Of a stretch of DNA of 64,000 bases, positions 54,755 through 64,000 are shown in pieces. The DNA is from Fratercula arctica (Eukaryota > Chordata > Aves > Charadriiformes > Alcidae), in assembly GCA_947846985.1 (NCBI GenBank), contig CANTUZ010000005.1, forward strand, positions 1,674,001 through 1,738,000. Reading direction: 5' to 3'. A model generated the notes under the pieces. That model did not search any database. It was not told where the DNA came from and was given only the letters and a program-made list of their open reading frames with translations. The translations under genes were made by a program, and so were the position numbers. Each line of letters opens with the position of its first letter. Position 1 is the first letter of the stretch.

Positions 54755-57700
54755 ATGCAGCAGCCCTCGGGCAGCGGGGCCGGGAAAGCCCCCAAGGATG
54801 ACGATGGTGGTGGTAGGAAGGGGAGCGTGGACAACAATGCCACGAGGTGAGAGAGTGTGGCCAGGGCAGAGGGAGAGGCAGGAGTGGTCTGGACGCTCTC
54901 CCCCTCTCCCCAGGGTGTGATGCTGGGGCGATGTGGAGCTCCTCTGGCTCAGCGCTGGGAGCACGAGGGGTTGGGATGGGGACAGGGTCCCTCTGACATC
55001 CCCGTCCCCGCAGCGGGAACCCCTACGCGGGGCTGGTGAGCCGCCTGCGGGCAGCCTGGCTTTCCGGGAAGACGCGGCCCGTGGAATACCGTGTAGCCCA
55101 GCTGGAGGCCCTGGGACGCTTCTTGGATGAGAAGAAGCAGGAGATCCTGGAAGCCACTGCCTCGGACATGGGCAAGGTGAGAGGGGGCCGGGAACGGGGG
55201 GATGCAGAGGCTGGGGGGGCCGAGGGGCTGCCCGGCTCCTGCCATCATGCAGAGGGTTGATGCGATGCCCCCGAGGAGCTTCCCCACCACCCCCGAGCTG
55301 GGCAGGGGGCCAGGGGCCAAGGGTGAAGGCAGCGAAATCGAAATGGAAACCAAGCTGGAGCACTCCCGGTCCACCTCCTCCAGAGCTCCTCCCTGCCCCC
55401 CGGGGTGGACAGAGGGGGGGCTTAACCATTTCCTAACCCATCAGCCTCAGGTTTTGTGGGCAGGTCCATGCCTGGCTCCCGTCACCCTCTCCGTCTGCTC
55501 CCTGCCTTGGGCTTTCCACCAAATGTCCCCTCCCCACCACCCCCACCCCATCTCTGGGGGCTCACCCAGGTGCAGCTCTGAGCCCGACCCCCCAGCTCTG
55601 CATCGTCCCCCACCGCTTCAGATCTGTCCCCTGCATCTTCGTAGGTCCCCAAAGAGCGCCAGCCCCACCAGCCCCATAGCTCCCCCTTGGTCCAGCTCAT
55701 CCGCCCATGGCCAGAGCCTCAGGCACCGCGTAGGGCTCATCATCTCTTCTCCTCCATCCCAGTTGACAACTTCCCTTGGGACACCCTCCCCATCCTTACC
55801 GCAGTCCGGATCGGTGGCATCCACATCATTTTTCCTATTTTTAAGCAGCCAGCCCTTGCGCCGAGAGGGGACCCAGAGGAACGCCCAATCCTGTTGGGAT
55901 CAGGCTGCGTTTCACCCCGCTCCCCTTCTGCACCCTTGGGTCCTTCTCCTGTCCTCCTCGGGGCCTGGCACCCACCAGCGATGGGAAGCCTCCAAGGTGG
56001 GGTTGGGGAAGTGCCACATGCGATGGGCCGCATGCGATGCTGTCGGCGCCGACTCGGTCCTGGGCAGACGCGCTCTCGATGGAGGGAAATTGGACCATCT
56101 TCCCTTCCTTTCCCTCCCCTCCATGGTGGTCGGCGTCTCCAGTCAGGTCTGGCTGGTGCGGTGCTTGTAGCTCTCATGGTGGCCAGGGCTGCGGTTGGCC
56201 ATCAGCATGAAGGTCTCGGTGTGAAGGTCTCGGTGTGAAGGTCTTGGTGTGAAGGTCTTGAGTGAAGGTCTTGGTGTGAAGGTCTTGGTGAGAAGGTCTT
56301 GGTGTGAAGGTCTTGAGTGAAGGTCTTGGTGAGAAGGTCTTGGTGAGAAGGTCTTGGTGTGAAGGTCTCGGTGTGAAGGTCTTGTCCACCCAACCTTCAG
56401 TGCGAGATAAGGAAACCAGTGGTGGCTCACAACCTCTGTCATCCAAGGGCTAAATCCCAAATGGAAAAACTCTGCCGATGAGCCCAAGGCAGTGCAATGC
56501 CATTGGGGCTTAAAATTTGGGATCTCACATCTTGGCTAGTCCAATTATTAACTCTCTCACAGTAGCACAGTCATGAATTTATTTATTTTTATTAATCGCG
56601 TGGTTTCCTCTGCATCTGCCCACCCCAAGCCCAGGTGGGCAGCACTTCACTGAGGGTTGTCCCCAAGTCACCGATGACAACTACGGGTTAATAAACCCCC
56701 ACAGCTCCTTCGTGGACACGAGGACAGTGCATTCCCACAGGTCCTCCCAGCCCAGGCTCCCTGGAGGACGCTCAGAAACAGGGCAAATACCCACGATACT
56801 TCCAAATATTTTGGGAAGCCACCAGCGCTGCCTCCTGGCCGCAGCGAGAGCCGTGTGTGTGCTCCACGCTTGCTGCCGTGACACTGCAGGTGGCCCTGGC
56901 CACCTGGTGATGGCCACCCAGACACGCAGGGCCACCCTGCCCTGTCGTGATGCTTCCGCCGCTTCCGGGAAAGGAAAACTGAGACACCTGAACATCTGCT
57001 GCTGCCATCCCCAGAGAGCAGTCAGAGCATCCTTCTGCCTGCAGTTCGCCCAGTCTCTTCTTGGGGACATGGACACCTCCTGCGACCTGTTCCCCAGGTC
57101 CCCTCTGCTTTCTCTCTGCCTGGAGGAGCTCCCCAGCTCCTTCCTCCATCTCGCTTCTCCTCCCCATGTCGTGCCAAGCCACACATCAGCCCTGCTCCCC
57201 AAATCCTCCTGCCTTCGGGCTCCCTCTCTGAGTGACCACCCTGTCGGGGACAACCTCTGGAAGGCTCTGCTTCCTGCTCTCCCCCCTTCCTAGCCTCGGT
57301 GGTGGGTCTGCTCCCCATCTTCTCAGCTCACTCTGCCAAAAAAACCCCTGCACAAACAGGCTCCAAAATGGGAATACTCCCTTTTCTCCCACATTTCCTC
57401 CCAAATCTTGACACCTGGGTGGTGGATATCATGGAATCATAGAATGGTTTGGGTTGGAAGGGACCTTAAAGATCATCTAATTCCAGCCCCCCTGCCCTGG
57501 GCAGGGACACCTCCCACCAGCCCAGGTTGCTCCAAGCCCCGTCCAACCTGGCCTTGAACCCCTCCAGGGATGGGGCAGCCACAGCTTCTCTGGGCAACCT
57601 GGGCCAGGGGCTCACCCCCCTCACAGACAAGAATTTCTTCCTCAGATCCCATCTCAGTCTCCCCTCTGTCAGTGGAAAACCCTTCCCCCTCGTCCCATGG

Positions 57701-60700
57701 CTCCCCTCCCTGATCCAGAGTCCCTCCCCAGCTTTCCTGGAGCCCCTTGAGGGACTGGCAGGGGCTGGAAGGTCTCCCCGGAGCCTTCTCTTCTCCAGGC
57801 TGAACCCCCCCAGCTCTCTCAGCCCGTCCCCACAGCAGAGGGGCTCCAGCCCTCCCAGCATCTCCGGGGCCTCCTCTGGCCCCGCTCCAACAGCTCCGTG
57901 TCCTTCTGCTGTTGGTGCCCCAGAGCTGGAGGCAGCACTGCAGGGGGGTCTCCCCCGAGCGCAGCAGAGGGGCAGAATCCCCTCCCCCGGAACCGCTGGT
58001 TTTATCCTTTGAACCTCCCACTTCCCCACCGGTCCCCATCCATCTCACCTTCCACCATCCTCCTGGGTGGAAAGAAACCCCACTGTAGGACAAATGTTGA
58101 GGCGTTCCCCATGGATGGAAGGTGAGGAGCTGCTGGCAGAGCCGGATCTCAGCACCGGTGGTGTTCCCATGCTGGAGACAATTCCATGGTGGGAAAATCA
58201 ATGCCCCGGGAGGGGCTGGCAGGGGGGATTCGCTCCCAGATCTCTTCTGAGCTTTTATTTCTTGGGCTAAATCCTTGCAGATTCTCACCTGAGTTACTCA
58301 TCCCATCCTGCTGGAATCCATCGACTCCCTCCTGTCCTTTGTGCCCGTTGTGAAAATGTGATTAGAAGAAAAGGGGTTGTGACTCAGGAGGGTCTTGTCT
58401 CCAGGCCAAACAATTGCCAAACCAGCCCTTTCTTCCCCCAAACCACCACCGCTGCCTTCACAGACCCCTCAACTCCCCAAATACTTAATTTTCCTGAATC
58501 TGGAGCGAGGCCCCAGCAGGGAAAGCCCTGCCGCAGGAAGGTTACTGCTGGCAGGACCATCCCGGTGATATTGCAACGGGATTTTGGAGCCCACCAAACC
58601 TCAACGCCGCAGACATGGTGGGGCTCATCCCCTCCCCGGGACGGGCTGTGCAGCTGGGGGGTGAGGGCAGAGTCCACCATGGGGACATGAAGGGCTTGGG
58701 GTCCCCAAATCCTGGGTGAAATGAGGCGGGGCAGGGAGCGGAGCTGCAGCGCAGGCAGAGCTGACGCGTGGGGTCCTCTGTGTCCCCAGTGCTCCTTCAA
58801 AGCCATATTGTTCGAGATCCGACTCTGCAAGAACAAGCTCCACAAGACGCTGAACAACCTGTCCCGCTGGATGAAGGACAAGCACATGGACAAGAATACG
58901 GTACAGGAGAAGATCATAGAATCATAGAATCATGGAATTGTCGAGGTTGGAGTGGCTTTTCCAAACATTGAGTCCAACCATCAACCCAACGCTGCCAAAC
59001 CCACCGCTACCCCATGTCCCCCAGCACCGCGTCTGCCCGGCTTTGAAACCCCTCCAGGGATGGCGACCACACCACGTCCCTGGGCAGCCTGTTCCGATGC
59101 TTGACAACCCTTTCCATGTAAAAATTGTCCCCAATATCCATCCTAAACCTCCCCTGGTGCAACTTGAGGCCGTTTCCTCTTGTCCCATGGCCTGTTCCTT
59201 GGGAGAAGAGCCCGCCCCCCCTGGCTGCCCCCTCCTTTCAGGGAGCTGTAGAGAGCGAGAAGGTCTCCCCTCAGCCCCCTTTTCTCCAGGCTGAACACCC
59301 CCAGCTCCCTCAGCTGCTCCTCTCAAGGCTTGTGCTCCAGACCCCTCGCCAGATGAAGGAGATGATGGGGGGAAGGACCCCCCTGCTGGGCAGGGATGGG
59401 TGGGATGTGGGCATGGAGATGGTGGTGCAACAAAGCGCTCCTGACGTGGTGGGTGTCCTGCAGGTGACCCAGCTGGACTCGGCCTTCATCCGCAAAGACC
59501 CGTACGGGGTGGTGCTCATCATCGCACCCTGGAACTACCCCATCAACCTCCTCCTGGGGCCCCTCATCGGCGCCATCGCTGCCGGTGAGCTGAACCTGTC
59601 CCCCGGCCTGGAGGATCCAGGCAGTGCCTGGCACCGCTGAGGACACCTGGTCCCCAGGCTGGGGTGCCAGAAGGGCTGGCTGTCACCGTGTCACCGCTCT
59701 GACGTCCTGTCAGTCTCCCCCCAGGTAACTGTGTCGTCATCAAACCCTCGGAGATGACCAAGAACACTGAGAGACTGGTGGCTGAAGTGCTGCCCAGCTA
59801 CCTGGACAAGGTAGGAAACTCTCCCTGTCCTTGTCTCATGGCTGGGGTGCTCCCACCCCCTGCACACGCAGAGCTGTGCCCTCCCAGCACTGTCCCTGCC
59901 TTCCCCCCACCAGCACCGCACCATCCCTGGCTTCAGGTGCTGCCCTACCTCCTTCCTTCACCCTCAGCCAGTGTCCCCATGCCCAGCAGGCTGGGATGCT
60001 CGTGGTGGGGACGGGGACAGAGTGGCCCTGGCAGATGCTGACATCGGGGGTCTCTTCCTCTTACGTTGCAGGACTGCTTTGCCGTGGTGACCGCCGGCGT
60101 GCAGGAGACCACCAGGCTGCTGGAGAACAAGTTCGACTACATCTTCTTCACTGGTACGTCCCATGGTCCAGAGCGGAGCCCTGCCTGGTGTCTGTGGAAT
60201 GGGGAAGGGGGATTCCCACCGGAGACCCCGCTGTGGGTTACCCTGTCCGTCAACGTAAGACGGTGGCAGCCACCTCTAAGCAGGCAGGGCTTGTGTTGGG
60301 GATCTGGTGTCCAGAGCTGTTGGAGGATCTGCCACCGACGTGTCTGAGGATCCAACAGCCACAGCCGGGTTTTGTCGTGGCTGAGCTGGGGGAGGCCGTG
60401 GTTGAGCTGGAGAAGGTGCTGGAGGTGAGGGCTCAGCCGCGTGCTGTGCACCAAGGTGGGTGCAGGACAGGAGTGGGACTTTAGAATCATGGAATCATTT
60501 TGGTTGGAAGAGACCTTTTCAGATCATCAAGTCCAACCATTAACCCAGCACTGCCAAGTTATCACTAAACCATGTCCCTCAGCACCACGTCTGCTAAATA
60601 CCTCCAGGGATGGTGATTCCACCACTTTCCTGGGCAACCTGTTCCAATGTTTGACATGTCTTCCCTGGCCTTGGCTCCTCATAAGGCTGAGACCGCGAGC

Positions 60701-61840
60701 TGGGCCGTAGCATGGTGGGTTCCTCACCCTGATCCATCTCTTCCCTGCCCACAGGCAGCCCCTCCGTGGGGAGGATCATCATGACAGCTGCTGCCAAGCA
60801 CCTGACGCCGGTGACGCTGGAGTTGGGGGGCAAAAACCCCTGCTACGTGTCCGACACCTGCGACGTGGAGAAGGTGGCCCAGCAGGTGGCCTGGAGCCGC
60901 TTCTTCAACGCGGGGCAGACCTGCATCGCGCCCGACTACGTGCTGTGCAGCCTGGAGATGCAGGAGAAGCTGCTGCTCGCCCTGAGCAAAGCCGTCAGGG
61001 ATTTTTACGGCTCCAACCCTCGGGAATCTCCCGACTTCGGCCGCATCGTAGGGGAAGAGCACTTCCAGCGGCTGCAGGAGCTGCTGTGGTCATGGTGCAG
61101 CGGGCAAGTGGTCATCGGAGGAGAGACAGACGAGGCGGAGCGCTACATCGGTGAGGGCTTGGGCTTCACAGAATTCTTCATCCTTGCACGGAGCGGGCTT
61201 GGATTTTGGAGAGGGTGTCACAGCTGGAAGGGAAGGTTCTGGGTGGAGGTGACACTGGGGGAAGGTTTGCAGGGGAATCGGGGATCTTGGCAAGGCATCC
61301 CACCTTAGAGGAGGTATAGGTCTTGGGGAGAGGACCAAGGTGTCATCTCCAACCTCTGTGCATGGATTCCTTTCTCCTCAGCTCCCACGGTGCTGGCGGA
61401 TGTGCATCCCTCCGATCCTATCATGCAGGAGGAGATCTTCGGCCCCATCTTGCTCATTGTCCCTGTGGCCAACATGGACGAAGCCATCGACTTTATCAAT
61501 AGCCGTGAGCGGCCGCTGGTTGTCTATGCCTTCTCCTCCAACGACAAGGTACAGCGTACAGGCTGCGTGAAGCCAGGACTACGCTTGCCCCATCCGCCTT
61601 GGCTGGTGTTTCCAGCCCTGTTCGTGCTCCGAAACCTTTCTTTAGAGCAGACAGGCCTGGTTGTGGGGGAAGGATTGCAGATGGACGGCTGGGAACAGGG
61701 TGCGAGACCCACGTCCACCTTCTCTTCTTCCCTCCCCCAGGTGGTGAACCAGGTCCTGGAGCGGACCAGCAGCGGTGGCTTCTGCGGCAACGACACCCTG
61801 ATGCACGTGACGTTGACCTCGCGGCCCTTCGGTGGCGTCG
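54755..61840 (+). CDS. Aldehyde dehydrogenase 3B1-like, copy B (last exon not in window)
   Basis: A tandem paralogue of copy A. Nine coding exons are read: 54755-54846, 55014-55176, 58790-58900, 59464-59584, 59725-59810, 60072-60153, 60755-61150, 61382-61548 and 61741-61840. All are in phase with no stop. The first exon encodes a different 30-residue start ([17 protein letters not shown]). The catalytic Cys ([11 protein letters not shown]) and Glu ([10 protein letters not shown]) are kept. Exon 7 is 9 nt longer than in copy A ([10 protein letters not shown] against ALLCSGR). Leu to Arg replaces a conserved position in [10 protein letters not shown]. The final exon, with the CaaL box, lies 1.65 kb after exon 9 in copy A; here 2.16 kb of sequence to the window end shows no match. 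The gene may continue beyond the edge or be 3'-truncated. Confidence 0.85.
56210..56390. repeat. 14-bp VNTR in copy B intron 2
   Basis: About a dozen units of gtgaaggtcttggt with ggtctcgg and agtgaaggtctt variants. Confidence 0.9.
57431..57985 (-). mobile_element. CR1 LINE fragment, about 550 bp
   Basis: Begins with the reverse-complement CR1 tail (atcatagaatggtttgggtt) and continues through known CR1 3' ORF/UTR text (cacagcttctctgggcaacc; tctccaggctgaacccccc). Minus orientation, in ALDH3B1 copy B intron 2. Confidence 0.92.
58914..59345 (-). mobile_element. CR1 LINE fragment beside exon 3 of copy B
   Basis: Reverse-complement CR1 tail with the repeated atcatagaatcatagaatc terminus, then 400 bp of CR1 3' sequence. 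It starts only 13 bp after the exon 3 boundary at 58900 and is absent from copy A. Confidence 0.92.
60484..60665 (-). mobile_element. CR1 LINE fragment, about 180 bp
   Basis: agaatcatggaatcattttg tail and caacctgttccaatgtttga, minus orientation, in copy B intron 6. Confidence 0.88.
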
Positions 61841-62654
61841 GTAGGTCCAAATCCCCCAACCGTGATCCACCCCACGGTGCCTGAACCATGCCGGCTGTGG
61901 GGAGGAAGGGTCTCGGGGGACATGAGGGCACTCAAACCTTGGCCCCAGGTCTCGAGGGCTCAGTGGTCCGTGGGGAATCCTTCTGCACCAGTAGGATCCC
62001 GCCAGAAGCCCTTTGCTTCCCGGCACCATGGCTGAGCTCTCGGGCTTCACAGCCCTGTTTCTGCTGAGGATGCGTGTGGAGCGCTGTGGGGTTTCTTCTC
62101 TCCGTGGTCGCCATCCCAAGCACAGGGTTCCCTGCGTACGTGGCAACGTCTGGCTTAAAAGGCAGGGAATTGTGAATGTGGCCACTGCAGAAACATCTCT
62201 AGACCTTCCTTTCCACATGCAACGCCTCTGAAAACTCCCAGGTGGACTCCCAAAGGTACACACGTTCCTTTAGATAAACTCCCGAAGACCTACATTCCAT
62301 AAAACCGTTGAGGAGGAAACCAGCAGGGGACCCAGATGAGGGTTAAAAACTTTACGAGCGCTTGCCACCGTCCCCTCTCAGAACTCGCAAATCCCCCAAG
62401 GCCGCTGGTTTTTTAAGGCGAGTTTCGTGTTTGCACGTGCAATTTCTGACGGTCCTTCCTCTCGCTGCGCACAAAGCTTTGGGAAACCGGCAGACCCTAA
62501 AAAGCTCTGAATTTTACTCAGCACCTTTTGCTGAGGTTTTCTGCTGGAGAAAAGCAGCCGGGGAGGCTGGCGGTCCCCTTCCCACGTTACGGTGGTCTTC
62601 TCCTTATCTACGCTGGCCACCGGCAACTGTTCCCTGTGATGTGAAGGAAGGAAA

Positions 62655-62815
62655 TTAAGGCTTCCTGGAGAAGTGGTTGAGTCACCGTCCTTGGATGTAT
62701 TTAAAAGAGGCGTAGATGTGGTGCTGAGGGAGTGGACTTGGCAGTGTTAGGTTTACAGTTGGACTCCACGATCTTAAAGGTCTTTTCCGTCCTCAAAGGT
62801 TCTGTGACTCTAATG
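62655..62815 (+). mobile_element. CR1 LINE fragment, diverged
   Basis: Text such as gagtcaccgtccttggatgt, ttggactccacgatcttaaa and ggttctgtgactct matches the CR1 3' end in plus orientation. Confidence 0.75.
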
Positions 62816-63860
62816 GCAGCTGTAAGTTGCGCAGCTCCTGTTGCGGATGGCGTATGTGGGTCTGAGCTCCCATGGGATGCTTTCTGTCCAGAGCATCAGC
62901 TGGAAAACGATCTTTTAATTCTTTTAACGACTTCAGAACAGAGCTGTGTCTGGTTCTGCATCCTTCCACCACAGCCCCATGCAGATGCATGAGTAGGAAC
63001 AGGGCGAGCGTGCGCGATATCTCTTCCCGAGAGTCTTCCAGCCTCCATCCCTTTCCAGCTCAGGGGATTTGCTAAGCCAGAAGGGTCCCAGTTGTTCAGG
63101 GCAAAGATGCTAGACCCCATGCTTATCCAGGCTCTCCTTGAATCCAGGGAAACCTTTAGTCACTGCGATGCCCCTGTGACATGGCATGTCACAGCTCACG
63201 GACAGAAACAGCACTTTGGGGCTGTGTTTCTTCTGGATGGCTGAAAAAACACGTCCAGAAGTGCTTCTCTCTTCCCCCCGGAGAGGAAGGAGCGATGGAG
63301 ACACCCGCTTTTCATCAGGTGATCTCCACTGCCATGGAAAAGCAGGTCCCGTTCTCCACCCGAGACCCAGCTGGCCAAGAGACATCCAGTGACCTTCATT
63401 CATCCTGGGGCCGCTGACGCGCGAGATACCCAACGTGACTCATCAGCTTGCCTGGGATTTGCGTTTTATCGGGAAGACCGACCGGCTCAAGCTGACTCAC
63501 GGGTTTTTAACACATCAGTTATCAGCCCACGGGTGGATTTACTTCTGTTTTCTGCCAGCCTGCTTGGCTTTCCCGTGCTTGCTCCTGGCCAGCTTCCACC
63601 TCCCAAAAATCACCTCACTCTTCCTCGGAGATGGGTCACATCCTCACCAAAGCCACCTCGGCAGTGGCCCCTCTCCAATCCCGGAGTCGCGCCGGCAGCG
63701 GGGCTGGAGGCAGGATGGAGGGGCCGCCGTTTGGAGGGTGTCCCTGGCGTAGGGATGCTCAGTTGGCAGGAGGATCTGGCTGCTGCCGCCCTCTCCAACA
63801 CCACACCGTCGGTGATGCCCTTCCCAGTCGCTCTGGTGCCAGTCGAGGTTTTGTCATGAA
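62816..63860. other. Right-hand segment with no gene seen
   Basis: Balanced-GC, non-repetitive sequence after the last seen exon of copy B. I looked for a homologue of the copy A terminal exon ([17 protein letters not shown]) in all frames and did not find it. Confidence 0.5.
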
Positions 63861-63867
63861 AATAGGT

Positions 63868-64000
63868 GGTCTTTTTTCTTTTTCTTGTTCTTGTTCTTTT
63901 TCTTCTTTTTATTTTTCTTCTTTTTCTTCTTCTTCTTCTTCTTCTTTTTCTTCTTCTTCTTTCCTTTTTCTTTTTCTTTTTCCTTTTCTTTTTCCTTTTC
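63868..64000. repeat. Polypyrimidine (TTTTTC/TTC)n microsatellite at the window edge
   Basis: Uninterrupted T/C sequence with ttc and tttttc motifs running to the last base. Confidence 0.95.

Noticed and set aside
57527..58012. Open frame of 161 codons in ALDH3B1 copy B intron 2
   Set aside because: It lies within the CR1 LINE on the antisense strand.

Overview
The window looks like bird nuclear DNA from a GC-rich, gene-dense chromosome arm. It holds several CR1 LINE 3' ends with avian-type tails and one solo LTR of an avian endogenous-retrovirus type. Almost every large intron and intergenic gap is filled by a GC-rich minisatellite. All genes are spliced vertebrate genes; I placed exons from canonical splice sites, reading-phase continuity and known family sequences, without alignment tools.

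Layout, left to right. 65-3232 (-): first ten coding exons of beta-spectrin SPTB; a likely non-coding first exon and promoter lie near 7.1-7.25 kb. 9415-11504 (+): complete CHURC1. 12658-13340 (-): complete GPX2, with an in-frame UGA for selenocysteine and a recognisable SECIS. 15222-18977 (-): complete RAB15. 19.1-23.5 kb: two large minisatellites between the divergent RAB15 and FNTB promoters. 23785-29942 (+): complete FNTB. 31287-35820 (-): complete MAX, including the 27-nt alternative exon. 36909-39634 (-): complete UNC93B1. 45548-53782 (+): complete ALDH3B1-like gene. 54755-61840 (+): a second ALDH3B1-like copy whose last coding exon is not seen before the window ends.

The order SPTB-CHURC1-GPX2-RAB15-FNTB-MAX matches human 14q23, while UNC93B1-ALDH3B1 are neighbours on human 11q13. 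Here the two blocks abut: the UNC93B1 poly(A) signal lies about 80 bp from a 101-bp palindrome in the MAX promoter. Gene pairs alternate between head-to-head (SPTB/CHURC1, RAB15/FNTB) and tail-to-tail (CHURC1/GPX2, FNTB/MAX), which gives very short shared 3' gaps.

The genes do not form one pathway. There is a loose prenylation theme: FNTB is the farnesyltransferase beta subunit, RAB15 ends in a Cys-X-Cys geranylgeranylation motif, and ALDH3B1 copy A ends in a CaaL box. GPX2 and the ALDH3B1-like gene both have NRF2-type antioxidant elements upstream.

I found no unknown protein system. The strongest unusual signals are structural. They are the MAX promoter palindrome, a 2.7-kb array upstream of FNTB with about 40 ATF4-like sites, the patchwork near-identity of the two ALDH3B1 copies, a higher-order repeat in FNTB intron 1, and a solo LTR that splits a 49-bp minisatellite.
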